From Holophagales bacterium (GTDB lineage: Bacteria; Acidobacteriota; Thermoanaerobaculia; Multivoradales; Multivoraceae), in the NCBI GenBank assembly GCA_009837885.1, contig VXSP01000045.1, positions 475,644 through 539,643 on the forward strand: DNA of 64,000 nt. The letters are read 5' to 3'. A model generated the notes under the pieces. It ran no database searches. It worked only from the letters and a program-made list of their open reading frames with translations, and had not been told where the DNA came from. Below, piece after piece: positions 1 through 10,786 of the stretch (position 1 is its first letter; the number at the start of each line of letters is the position of its first letter). A program made the translations under genes and the position numbers.

Positions 1-2
1 CG

Positions 3-1217
3 CGCGGCGAGCTTCTGGGGGCACTTCTTTCGGAGGAGAACGCCGAGGCACTCGTCGTCCTGGCGGGTTCGAGCCGTGATCCGGATCTTCAGCCGTTCGT
101 CGGAGGTGCTCGACTGGGAGACGCCTGCGTGGTGGCGCATGGCGGCGGGGCCTGGCTCGCGTACTTCACCTCGATGGAGCGGGAAGAGGCGGCCCGGGCG
201 GGGGCGGGGGGTGTCGAGCTGGTTCATCCCGCCGACTTCGGGATGGAGACTCTGCGCCGCGAAGGGAAGACGCACGAGGAGATCCTTGCGGCGGCCCTGA
301 AGGCCGCGTTCGATCGGGCCGGCGTTGTTCCGGGGCGAGTGGCGCTTGCCGGCCGGCTGGCGGCTGGGATTGCCGTGGCAATGGCGAGGATGCTCGAGGA
401 AGGTGGGTGGAAATCTCTCTCGGGAGGGGGACTGATGCTGGCGCTTCGCCGCACCAAGACTGAAGGCGAAGTCGAAGAGATCGCCTGCGCCGCGCGAGCG
501 ACTGTCGAGGCCTTCGAATCGGTGGCGCGGATGCTGGCCGACAGCTCGGTCCGGGAGGGGGAGGAACTCTGGCTAGGCGAGGAGCGCGTGACCGTGGCCC
601 GGGCCAAGGCCCTCGCGGCGCAGGTGTTCGCTGCCCACGGTCTGGAACAGCCGGAGAGTTCCATTGTCGCTCCGGCTGAAGAGGGGGCCACCGGGCACAG
701 CACCGGTACGCCGGAACGGGTCCTGAGGGCCGGCGAGTCCATCGTCGTCGACCTGTTCCCGCGGGGTCTTCTCTTCGCTGATTGCACGAGGACGTTCTGT
801 GTGGGAGAGCCGCCGGAGGAACTGCTGCGAGCGCACGGCCTCGTGCTCGAGGCGCTCGAGGCCAGTCTCGAAGCCGTCCGGCCCGGCGTGCGTGGCTGGA
901 CGCTCCACGAGCGGGTGTGCCGCCTCTTCGAGAACGAGGGCTTCGCAGTGCCCGACAAGAATCCAGGCACACAGACGGGCTACTTCCACCTGCTAGGCCA
1001 TGGAGTCGGCTACGAACTGCACGAGCTGCCCAGCTTCCGCAAGACCGGGCCGGGTACCGACGAACTCCGCCCCGGCGACGTAGTGACGATCGAGCCCGGG
1101 CTCTACGACCCGGAAGCCGGATGGGGAGTGCGGCTCGAAGATCTCGTGGTCGTCACGACGGACGGCATGACGAACCTCACGCCGCTGCCCTACGCTCTCG
1201 ATCCCCGTTCCTGGTAG
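3..1217 (+). CDS. M24 family metallopeptidase (Xaa-Pro aminopeptidase-like), 5' partial
   Basis: Cytoplasmic-type metallopeptidase of the pita-bread fold, probably removing N-terminal residues before proline. The frame is open from the window edge, so the true start lies upstream; 404 residues are visible. The creatinase-like N-terminal domain is followed by the catalytic domain, where the five metal ligands of the family are in place: Asp in VVDLFPRG, Asp in FADCTRTF, His in LGHGVGYELHE, Glu in TIEPGLY and Glu in VRLEDLVVV. It ends convergently with guaB, about 90 bases away. Family assignment is firm; the exact substrate (prolidase versus aminopeptidase P) cannot be decided from the sequence. 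Confidence 0.88.
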   Translation, partial: RGELLGALLSEENAEALVVLAGSSRDPDLQPFVGGARLGDACVVAHGGGAWLAYFTSMEREEAARAGAGGVELVHPADFGMETLRREGKTHEEILAAALKAAFDRAGVVPGRVALAGRLAAGIAVAMARMLEEGGWKSLSGGGLMLALRRTKTEGEVEEIACAARATVEAFESVARMLADSSVREGEELWLGEERVTVARAKALAAQVFAAHGLEQPESSIVAPAEEGATGHSTGTPERVLRAGESIVVDLFPRGLLFADCTRTFCVGEPPEELLRAHGLVLEALEASLEAVRPGVRGWTLHERVCRLFENEGFAVPDKNPGTQTGYFHLLGHGVGYELHELPSFRKTGPGTDELRPGDVVTIEPGLYDPEAGWGVRLEDLVVVTTDGMTNLTPLPYALDPRSW

Positions 1218-1252
1218 GAGCCCCTGAGTTCACACCACACCGATGCCGTCCA

Positions 1253-1295
1253 GCCAGTCCGGGGGACCGCCCTCCGCTGGCCTCACGGGACTGGC
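1253..1295. terminator. Inverted repeat between convergent genes
   Basis: Perfect 8-base arms (GCCAGTCC and GGACTGGC) separated by 27 bases, lying between the convergent ends of the M24 peptidase gene and guaB. The position suits a bidirectional terminator, but there is no T-run and the loop is long, so this is tentative. Confidence 0.25.
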
Positions 1296-1309
1296 GGGGC
1301 GCCACCCGC

Positions 1310-2791
1310 TCAGTTACGGTCGACCCAATAGTTGGGCGCTTCCTTCGTGATCACGACGTCGTGGGCGTGGCCTTCCTTCTGGCCGGCGGCCGTGACACGG
1401 ATCATGCGCGCCTGCTTCCTGAGTTCGCTGACGCTGGCGCAGCCTGAGAGGCCCATGCCCGAGCGGAGCCCGCCGGTGAGCTGGCCGATCACCTGGTGGA
1501 CGCTTCCCTTGTGCGGCACCATGCCCTCGATGCCTTCCGGCACGAGCTTCGACAGCGGCTGGTCGTCGGACTGGAAGTAGCGATCGGCGCTTCCCTCGGC
1601 CATCGCGGACAGCGAGCCCATGCCGCGGTAGGCCTTGTAGCTCCGTCCCTGGTAGAGGATCGTTTCGCCGGGGCTTTCTTCGGTTCCGGCGAGCAGGGAG
1701 CCGACCATCACGCTGTGGGCGCCGCAGGCAAGCGCCTTGGTCAGGTCTCCTGAGAACCGGATACCGCCGTCCGCGACCACCGGCAGATCTCCTGCCGCCG
1801 AGGCCGCGTCGCGGATCGCCGTCACCTGGGGCATGCCGGCGCCGGTGACGACCCGGGTCGTGCAGATGCTGCCTGGACCGATGCCGACCTTGATCCCGTC
1901 CGCGCCGCGTTCGGCGAGTTCGCGCGCGCCGTCGGCGGTCGCCACGTTGCCGACCAGGAGCTGAGCGTCGGGAAGGGCCTCGCGGATTCGCTCCACCGCG
2001 TCGAGCACGCCTCGACTGTGGGCGTGAGAGGAGTCGACGACGAGCACGTCGGCCTGGGCCGAGGCCAGTTCTTGCGCCCGTTCCAGGTAGTCGCCGGCCG
2101 TGCCGACCGCCGCCGCCACCCGCAGCCGACCCAGATCGTCCTTGCAGGCGATCGGGTACTCCATCATCTTCTGGATGTCCTTGACGGTGATCAGACCCTT
2201 CAGGTTGCCGTCGTCGTCCACGACCAGCAGTTTCTCGATCCGGTGTTGATGGAGCTGGGCCTTGGCCTGGTCCAGGGTCGTTCCCTGGGGCACCGTGACC
2301 AGGTTCTCGTGCGTCATCAGCTCGGATACGGGGCGGCTGGTGTTCGTCTCGAAGCGCAGATCGCGGTTGGTCAGGATGCCCACCAGGTGTCCGTCGCGGT
2401 CGGTGACCGGAACGCCGGAGATCTTGTAACGGGCCATCAGGTCGAGCGCTTCGTGAATAAGCTGCTCGGGCCGGATCGTGATCGGGTTGACGATCATGCC
2501 TGCCTCGGAACGCTTGACGCGGTCGACTTCGCTGGCCTGGGCCTCGATGGAGAGGTTCTTGTGGATCACCCCGATGCCGCCCTCCTGGGCCAGGGCGATC
2601 GCCAGTTCGGCCTCGGTCACGGTGTCCATCGCGGCCGAGATCAGGGGAATGTTCAACTCGATCCCGCGCGTGACGCGGGTGCCGAGGCGGACATCGTTCG
2701 GATGCACCTCCGACAGGCCCGGGGCCAGGAGGACATCGTCGAAGGTGAGGGCAAGTGCGGGGGTGCCACCCCCGGAATCCGACGTTTCCAT
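1310..2791 (-). CDS. guaB: Inosine-5'-monophosphate dehydrogenase
   Basis: Oxidises IMP to XMP with NAD+, the committed step of guanine nucleotide synthesis. The 493-residue length is normal for the family. The TIM barrel is interrupted by a CBS-domain pair at about residues 95-215, which usually binds purine nucleotides for allosteric control. The catalytic loop GPGSICTTR places the nucleophilic Cys at residue 310. The frame runs open well upstream, but the ATG chosen here begins just before the conserved [14 protein letters not shown] segment. It lies about 180 bases downstream of secA on the same strand, with a strong inverted repeat between them. Confidence 0.96.
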   Translation of the reverse strand: METSDSGGGTPALALTFDDVLLAPGLSEVHPNDVRLGTRVTRGIELNIPLISAAMDTVTEAELAIALAQEGGIGVIHKNLSIEAQASEVDRVKRSEAGMIVNPITIRPEQLIHEALDLMARYKISGVPVTDRDGHLVGILTNRDLRFETNTSRPVSELMTHENLVTVPQGTTLDQAKAQLHQHRIEKLLVVDDDGNLKGLITVKDIQKMMEYPIACKDDLGRLRVAAAVGTAGDYLERAQELASAQADVLVVDSSHAHSRGVLDAVERIREALPDAQLLVGNVATADGARELAERGADGIKVGIGPGSICTTRVVTGAGMPQVTAIRDAASAAGDLPVVADGGIRFSGDLTKALACGAHSVMVGSLLAGTEESPGETILYQGRSYKAYRGMGSLSAMAEGSADRYFQSDDQPLSKLVPEGIEGMVPHKGSVHQVIGQLTGGLRSGMGLSGCASVSELRKQARMIRVTAAGQKEGHAHDVVITKEAPNYWVDRN

Positions 2792-2836
2792 GCGGAACGC
2801 TATCAACTGGGAGGCGGTGGCGCACCCAGACCTGGA

Positions 2837-2878
2837 TTTGGCGGCGTTCCTGCGCCTGGTGTCCCTAGCGCCGCCAAA
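2837..2878 (-). other. Perfect 10-bp stem-loop between secA and guaB
   Basis: Arms TTTGGCGGCG and CGCCGCCAAA flank a 22-base loop in the secA-guaB gap. It could end the secA transcript or fold in the guaB leader. There is no T-run, so a simple intrinsic terminator is not clearly supported. Confidence 0.45.
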
Positions 2879-2969
2879 CCTGTCGCAGGCTCCATGTTCG
2901 GCCCCAGCCCCCACCTCACTAGAAGCTTGCGCCGCCGACCTCACACGTAGCGTTCTGCGGCGAAAGCTC

Positions 2970-5804
<2,835 letters not shown>

Positions 5805-5903
5805 GGGCTCGTTCCCATCGGTCCGCGCGACGGTGGCGCCGTCCGATGCCGGGAAGGAAGGCTGGGAACCCTGGCGGAGCGTCTCCGCGCCGCCAGCGAC
5901 CCG

Positions 5904-5933
5904 GTCGCATCGTCCGTCAGCGGGCGATGCGAC
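5904..5933 (-). other. Perfect 9-bp stem-loop upstream of secA
   Basis: Arms GTCGCATCG and CGATGCGAC surround a 12-base loop, about 100 bases upstream of the secA start and just after the M23 peptidase gene. It may act as a terminator or processing site between the two genes, or belong to a secA leader. No T-run follows on either strand. Confidence 0.4.
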
Positions 5934-5970
5934 GGCATCCTAACGCGGCGTTTCGCGGCGCAGCGGGCCC

Positions 5971-6858
5971 TCAGCCCTGGCTCCGGAGGTACTCGAACGG
6001 GTTGCGGGCGTCGCCTTCCAGCCGGACCTCGTAGTGCAGGTGGTAGCCCGTCGTCCGCCCCGAGTTCCCGACCCGGCCCACGATGTCGCCGCGGCGGACC
6101 TCCTCGCCTTCTTCGACCAGGATCTCCGCCAGGTGCCCGTAGCGCGTCTCGTAGCCGAAGCGGTGAAGCACGTAGACGGCCCGGCCCAGGTTGCCCATCC
6201 GTTCCGCGCGGACGACGATTCCGTCCGCGGTCGCAAGCACCGGAATGCCGCGGTCCGCGGAGATGTCGAGACCGGAGTGGTGGGCCCGCTGGCCCGTGAT
6301 CGGATCCCGCCGGAAACCGAAGCCGCTGTTGATCACGCCGCGGACCGGCCAGATCATGGGCGTGGAACGGAGGACGAGCTGACGCTCCTCGAAGGCGCTG
6401 TCGACGGCGTCGAGTCGACCCCCGAGCAGCGACGCCCGGGCCTCCAGCAGAGACAGATCGGAGCTGTCCGGCGCGCTCAGGCTCGTGAAGAGGCCGCCGG
6501 CCCCGGCTTCCGACAACCGGCTCTCCGGCTCGCCGCCGACGATCTGCTCGAGCCCGGCGACGATCGCGAGGTCGCGAGTGCGGTCCTCGGCCTCGGTCAA
6601 CGCCTGCTGCAGACGGGAGACGCTCGCCTCGAAGGAGGCGTTGGCGCGCCGCAGATCCGCGTTCTCCTGCTGGATTCGCTCCAGGTCGCGGAGCTGGACC
6701 GCCGAGCGGACCTGATAGACGGTTACCCAGCCCGTGATGCCGAGCACCAGCGCGCCTGCCGACGCTATAGCGACCAGCCAGCGGCCGCTGACCCGAAACT
6801 GTCGGGTCCGCCTCATCGAGTGAGGAACGAAGACGATCGTGTGGTTCCTGGACGGCAT
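5971..6858 (-). CDS. M23 family metallopeptidase, membrane-anchored, with coiled coil
   Basis: Probable peptidoglycan endopeptidase, or an activator of one, on the periplasmic side. The 295-residue protein has a basic cytoplasmic start, one membrane segment at about residues 24-45, a coiled-coil stretch (about 50-110) and a C-terminal LytM/M23 domain. The zinc site is intact: HSGLDI supplies His and Asp, and YHLHYEV supplies the HxH pair, so it looks active rather than EnvC-like degenerate. The chosen ATG is 16 codons inside the longest frame and precedes a typical basic N-terminus (MPSRNHTIVFVPHS). Cell-wall remodelling or cell separation is the likely role. Confidence 0.88.
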   Translation of the reverse strand: MPSRNHTIVFVPHSMRRTRQFRVSGRWLVAIASAGALVLGITGWVTVYQVRSAVQLRDLERIQQENADLRRANASFEASVSRLQQALTEAEDRTRDLAIVAGLEQIVGGEPESRLSEAGAGGLFTSLSAPDSSDLSLLEARASLLGGRLDAVDSAFEERQLVLRSTPMIWPVRGVINSGFGFRRDPITGQRAHHSGLDISADRGIPVLATADGIVVRAERMGNLGRAVYVLHRFGYETRYGHLAEILVEEGEEVRRGDIVGRVGNSGRTTGYHLHYEVRLEGDARNPFEYLRSQG

Positions 6859-6944
6859 ATCGACCGGGGTCGATTTTAGCAGTAAACGGCTCGGCCTGGG
6901 GTGCAACAGCGTTGTACTCCCCCTGGGCCGTCAGGGCGGCGACG

Positions 6945-8468
6945 TCATGGGTTGTGACGGTCCAGCGGCCGGTACTGGATCGCCTCCGCAACGTGGGTGA
7001 CGTCGATTCGCCGGGATGAGTCGAGATCGGCAATCGTGCGGGCTACCTTGAGTGCCCGGGTCAGTGCCCGGGCCGACATGGCCAGACGCTCGAAGGCCGC
7101 GTCGAGCAGGCTCTGGGCCGCTTCGGTCGGCCGGCACTGGCTTTCCAGATCCCGGCGCGACATCGTGCTGTTCAGGGGCGCCGGATGGCCGCCGGGAAAG
7201 CGGGATGCCTGGGTACGGCGCGCAGCCCCGACCCTCTCCGCGATCTCGGCGGAGGTCTCGCAGGCCGGTCCCTTCAGGTCCTCCAGGCTGGGAACCGGCA
7301 TCTCGACGTGAAGGTCGATCCGGTCGAGCAGGGGACCCGAGAGCTGCCGACGATAGCGGTCGATGTCTCGGGCCGCGCAGACGCAGTCCGCCCGCGGATC
7401 ACCGAAGTGGCCGCAACGGCAGGGGTTGCAGGCGGCGACGAGGGTGAACCGGGCGGGGAAGCTGAGCCTGGCCTTTGCCCGGACGACCATGACGACCCCG
7501 TCCTCGAGCGGCTGGCGGAGTGCTTCGAGGGCGTCGCGCCGGAACTCGGGCAGTTCATCCAGGAACAGCACGCCGGCATGCGCCAGGCTGATCTCCCCGG
7601 GTCGCGGCACCGAGCCGCCGCCGATCAGACCCGACGCGGAGACGCCGGAATGGGGGCTGCGGAAGGGGCGGGTCCAGACCAGTCCGTCGGCGCCGCGCGC
7701 GAGGCCGGCCAGCGAGTGGATCTTCGTCACGGTGATCGCCTCCTCGCCTGTGAGCTGCGGCAGGATTCCGGGCAGGCGCCGCGCGAGCATCGTCTTGCCG
7801 GTTCCCGGCGGCCCGACGAAGAGGACGTTGTGCCCGCCGGCCGCGGCTATCTCGAGCGCCCGTTTGGCCGTCTCCTGGCCACGGACGTCGGAGAAGTCGG
7901 GCGCCGTGCCGTTCTTGCCGTGCCCTGGCGGCATCGCCGTCGCCGGCGCGATCACCCGGTCCCCGGTCAGATGTTCGATCGCTTCACGGAGGTGGGCGAC
8001 GGGGATCACCTTCGTACCGGCCAGCGCGGCGGCCTGCCGGCTGTTCGCCGCCGGCAGAAGGACTTCGCGCATGCCGAGTTTGCCGGCCAGCTCCGCGATG
8101 GACAGGGAGCCGCGGATGGGGCGCACCTCGCCGTCGAGACCCAGTTCGCCGCAGGCCATCCGCCCTTCGAGCGACTCGGCGGAGAGCTCCCGATTGGCGG
8201 TCAGGAGTCCGAGGGCGATGGGCAGGTCGAGCTGGTTGCCTTCCTTGCGCAGATCCGCCGGCGCCAGATTGATGACGACGTTGCGGCTCTCGAGGTCGTA
8301 GCCGCTGCTGCGTATCGCGGCCCGCACGCGGTCGCGGCTCTCCCGAACGGCGGTGTCGGGCAGACCGATCAACTGCATCGCCGGCAGGCCGAAGTAGGCC
8401 GCGACTTCCACCTGGACTTCCCGCGCCTCGATGCCCCAGGGCGTCGCGGAGTTCATGTACGCGATCAC
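6945..8468 (-). CDS. comM: YifB/ComM family Mg chelatase-like AAA+ ATPase
   Basis: 507-residue AAA+ protein of the Mg-chelatase-like family. ComM is known as a hexameric helicase that helps branch migration during natural transformation; other YifB members are less well understood. The N-terminal ChlI-like domain begins MNSATPWGIEAREVQVE. The Walker A GPPGTGKTML, a Walker B DELPEF and a Cys-rich insertion (CNPCRCGHF followed by ADCVCAA) are all present. It reads away from the TetR-type promoter zone upstream, and that promoter could drive it. Transformation in this organism is not shown by anything else in the window. Confidence 0.93.
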   Translation of the reverse strand: MIAYMNSATPWGIEAREVQVEVAAYFGLPAMQLIGLPDTAVRESRDRVRAAIRSSGYDLESRNVVINLAPADLRKEGNQLDLPIALGLLTANRELSAESLEGRMACGELGLDGEVRPIRGSLSIAELAGKLGMREVLLPAANSRQAAALAGTKVIPVAHLREAIEHLTGDRVIAPATAMPPGHGKNGTAPDFSDVRGQETAKRALEIAAAGGHNVLFVGPPGTGKTMLARRLPGILPQLTGEEAITVTKIHSLAGLARGADGLVWTRPFRSPHSGVSASGLIGGGSVPRPGEISLAHAGVLFLDELPEFRRDALEALRQPLEDGVVMVVRAKARLSFPARFTLVAACNPCRCGHFGDPRADCVCAARDIDRYRRQLSGPLLDRIDLHVEMPVPSLEDLKGPACETSAEIAERVGAARRTQASRFPGGHPAPLNSTMSRRDLESQCRPTEAAQSLLDAAFERLAMSARALTRALKVARTIADLDSSRRIDVTHVAEAIQYRPLDRHNP

Positions 8469-8523
8469 ATGGACTAAGACGCAAGACCGCTCCCGAAGCT
8501 GGATCGGAACTCCCCGGACGCAG

Positions 8524-8552
8524 TGAGAGCGCAGGTGGAACCTGCGCTCTCA
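8524..8552. other. Perfect 13-bp hairpin with 3-nt loop
   Basis: TGAGAGCGCAGGT, loop GGA, ACCTGCGCTCTCA. This is the tightest inverted repeat seen in the window and lies about 56 bases upstream of comM. There is no T-run on either side. It could protect or terminate the short transcript predicted from the promoter at 8839-8867, or be a dispersed hairpin element. Confidence 0.55.
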
Positions 8553-8706
8553 GAGTGTCTCAGGCTCGAGATGGATGCGTTTTCGCGGTAGGCGGTTCGT
8601 GCCCGATGGGCGCCGACTCGTTCTGGTTTGCCCCGGCGCGGCCCGGTTCGGACTGCGGGTCCGCAGGGCGCTCGGGCGGTTCAGGCGACGGTCGAGCGGC
8701 CGGAAG

Positions 8707-8808
8707 TCATTCGTCCATTTGAGCCCTGGACTCGGCGGCCCCCGGCTTGGCTCCCTCGGCGATCAGCGTCGGGTCAACCGGGGGCTGAAGATGGCCCGGT
8801 GGGGTCAT
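8707..8808 (-). CDS. 33-codon ORF behind a promoter and ribosome binding site
   Basis: I do not recognise the product. It begins MTPPGHLQPPVDP and ends ESRAQMDE, is Pro-rich and soluble, and has no signal or membrane segment. It is worth listing because it has everything a real gene needs upstream: an AGGAGG-type site (GGAAGGAGGCTCC) right before the ATG, and a TTGACA/17/TACGGT promoter about 30 bases further up. It may be the leftover start of a deleted gene, a leader peptide for comM, or a small functional protein. The rest of the 8469-8995 gap holds only the hairpin at 8524-8552 and the promoter and operator. Confidence 0.4.
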   Translation of the reverse strand: MTPPGHLQPPVDPTLIAEGAKPGAAESRAQMDE

Positions 8809-8838
8809 GGAGCCTCCTTCCCTTGCATCGGTGAGACC

Positions 8839-8867
8839 ACCGTAGGGGTGCGGCAGGGGGTTGTCAA
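8839..8867 (-). promoter_or_regulatory. Sigma70-like promoter (TTGACA-17-TACGGT)
   Basis: Read on the minus strand: -35 TTGACA at 8862-8867, exact consensus; a 17-base spacer; -10 TACGGT at 8839-8844, a weaker match. It points toward the 33-codon ORF and comM. The palindrome at 8872-8883 abuts its -35 side, which suggests repression or activation at this promoter. Confidence 0.55.
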
Positions 8868-8871
8868 GCAA

Positions 8872-8883
8872 CCGACCGGTCGG
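8872..8883. promoter_or_regulatory. Palindromic operator, TetR-type (CCGACCGGTCGG)
   Basis: Perfect 12-base palindrome CCGACCGGTCGG located 4 bases upstream of a -35 box. Palindromes of the form ACCGACCGGTCGGT are typical sites of TetR-family regulators in high-GC bacteria. No tetR gene is in this window, so the regulator would be encoded elsewhere. Confidence 0.5.
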
Positions 8884-8995
8884 ACGGTCCGGCCGAATCG
8901 TCCGTGGGTAGACTGATCGGAGTCGGACGGAGTTCAGCGGGAGGTAACCGGGTCGGTCGATCATGGCTCGGAGTGCGTAGCTTGAGGGCTCAGGA

Positions 8996-10435
8996 ATGCG
9001 TAGCCTGAGGTGGTTCCTGCGGCTGCTGGCGAGGCTGTTCTTCCGCAGCGTCGAGATCGTCGGCACCGAGAACGTGCCGCGAGGGGGCGGCGGTCTTCTC
9101 GTCGCCTGGCACCCGAACGGGCTGGCGGACGGCATCCTGTTGCTCGGCTTCAGTCCGAGGCCCGTTACGTTCGGGGCCCGCCACGGCCTGTTCCGGCTGC
9201 CGATCGTCGGCTGGCTGTTGCGGGGCGCCGGCGCGGTGCCGCTCTATCGCCGCCGGGACCGGGGAGAACCCGGTGCCCGGATGAGCGACGAGGAGCGCCG
9301 GGCGGCGAACCATCGGAGTCTGGGAGCCCTCGCGGTCGCCGCCCGCCACTCTTTCGTGGCGGTCTTTCCCGAGGGTGCGACCCACGACGAGCCACGGTTG
9401 CTCGAGTTGCGGGCGGGAGCCGCGCGGCTGTTCGAACTTGCCCAGGAGGACGGCGGCGATCCCGCTCTCGTGCCCGTGGGTCTCCACTACGAGCGGAAGC
9501 ACGCCTTCCGTTCCCGGGCCCTGATCGCCTTCTATCCGCCGGTCGACCTGCCGGAGGATCTACGCCCGGAGCGAGGTGGCGCACGGTGCCCGGACCCTGA
9601 TTGGTCCGCTACGGAAGGGACCTTCGTGGACCGCCTTACCGGCCTGATCCAGCAGCATCTGATCGAGGTCACCCATCCAACCGAGAGTTGGGAGCTTCAC
9701 CGGGCGATGGAAAGAGTGCGGTCGCTGGTGCGCGCGGAACAGGCCCTGCGCGAGGGCGTGGCACGCCTGGGACGAGCGCCGATGCAGGAGCGGGATGCCG
9801 GCTTCGCCCGGGTCTGGGCCGGCTACCGGAAGCAGCGCGCGATCGATCCTCGCGTCGTGGACCGGCTTGTGGCGCGGGTGAGCCGCTATGGCGAGGCGCT
9901 GGAGTTGCTGGGCCTGAACGACCGGGACCTGGACCGGCTGCCCGTGCGCCGAACGGCGCTGCGCCTGGTCCTGTTGTGCGCCGAGGCGTTGATCATGCTC
10001 CTCCTGTTGCCGACGCTGGTTCTGGTCGGCAACCTGGTGAACCTGCCGGCGGCTCTGCTCGTCGCCTTCGGCGCCAGGAAGTTCTCGAAGACCCGAAAGG
10101 AGCAGGCGGGGCTCAAGATGTTCCTGGGGCTGGTGATCCTGCCCACGGCCTGGATCGCCGCCAGTCTGGCGGTTGGCCTCGCCTGGACCGAACCCTTGCC
10201 CGGTTTCGACTGGAGGCCGGAGGCACTTTGGGTTCGGGTTGGAGGAATGATGGCCCTGTGCGGGCTGTCGGCCCTGCTCGGCCTTCGCTACCACCGTTTC
10301 ATCCAGGAACTCGGTCGCGGCCTGCGCGCACTATGGATGGGCGGGTTTCGCAGGGGTACGGTGGAGCGGCTGCGCCGGCAACGTTCCGCGCTGTACGACG
10401 AGGTGATCGGCATGGTGGCGGTTCTCGACGTCTGA
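8996..10435 (+). CDS. PlsC-like glycerolipid acyltransferase with C-terminal membrane domain
   Basis: Probable acyl transfer to glycerol-phosphate or lysophosphatidate at the inner membrane. The N-terminal half carries the LPLAT fold: acceptor motif AWHPNGLADG (His39 and Asp45) and the later block FPEGATHDEPRLL. The spacing between His and Asp is one residue longer than in bacterial PlsC and resembles the eukaryotic GPAT/GAT-like branch. The C-terminal half has three or four hydrophobic segments (roughly residues 320-350, 370-400 and 415-430). Total length is 479 residues, about twice PlsC. It stands alone after the regulatory gap. Confidence 0.8.
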   Translation: MRSLRWFLRLLARLFFRSVEIVGTENVPRGGGGLLVAWHPNGLADGILLLGFSPRPVTFGARHGLFRLPIVGWLLRGAGAVPLYRRRDRGEPGARMSDEERRAANHRSLGALAVAARHSFVAVFPEGATHDEPRLLELRAGAARLFELAQEDGGDPALVPVGLHYERKHAFRSRALIAFYPPVDLPEDLRPERGGARCPDPDWSATEGTFVDRLTGLIQQHLIEVTHPTESWELHRAMERVRSLVRAEQALREGVARLGRAPMQERDAGFARVWAGYRKQRAIDPRVVDRLVARVSRYGEALELLGLNDRDLDRLPVRRTALRLVLLCAEALIMLLLLPTLVLVGNLVNLPAALLVAFGARKFSKTRKEQAGLKMFLGLVILPTAWIAASLAVGLAWTEPLPGFDWRPEALWVRVGGMMALCGLSALLGLRYHRFIQELGRGLRALWMGGFRRGTVERLRRQRSALYDEVIGMVAVLDV

Positions 10436-10485
10436 CGGCGGCCAAGGGATCCGCTGCCAGCCGGTTGTTGTAGCCTCCCGGTGCC

Positions 10486-10779
10486 ATGGGGCGGGTCATC
10501 GTTGCCTTCTTGGGACGTCTTGCCCGTTCCGGCCCTGCGCGGCCGTTGCGGTTGGCGCTGCGCCGCGTCGTCGGCGTGGGCGCGTACGATCGCCTTCGCC
10601 TGGCGGTGTGGGCGCGGGCGAAGGAGGTCGCGAAGGTGGATCCGCTTCATGCCGACATCCTGCCGCTGATCGAGCAACTCGACGGCGCCGGGCACCTGAG
10701 GGCCGGCGCTGCGAGGAGGCTGCGATCGGTGGCCAGGGGGATTCGCGCCGAGGTGAGGCGGGAAGCACGGAGCGCCTGA
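10486..10779 (+). CDS. Hypothetical small basic protein
   Basis: I do not recognise this 97-residue protein. It is Arg- and Ala-rich, with an amphipathic N-terminal stretch (MGRVIVAFLGRLARSG) and two later helices, and has no clear signal peptide. Third-codon positions are strongly G/C as in neighbouring genes, which supports coding. It sits 7 bases upstream of the first glycosyltransferase and is probably co-transcribed with it. A membrane-surface accessory protein is possible but unproven. Confidence 0.5.
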   Translation: MGRVIVAFLGRLARSGPARPLRLALRRVVGVGAYDRLRLAVWARAKEVAKVDPLHADILPLIEQLDGAGHLRAGAARRLRSVARGIRAEVRREARSA

Positions 10780-10786
10780 GGCCGCA

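Noticed and set aside
8575-8916. 113-residue plus-strand ORF in the comM-acyltransferase gap
   Set aside because: Arg/Gly-rich without a ribosome site; the opposite strand has a far better promoter, ribosome site and start.
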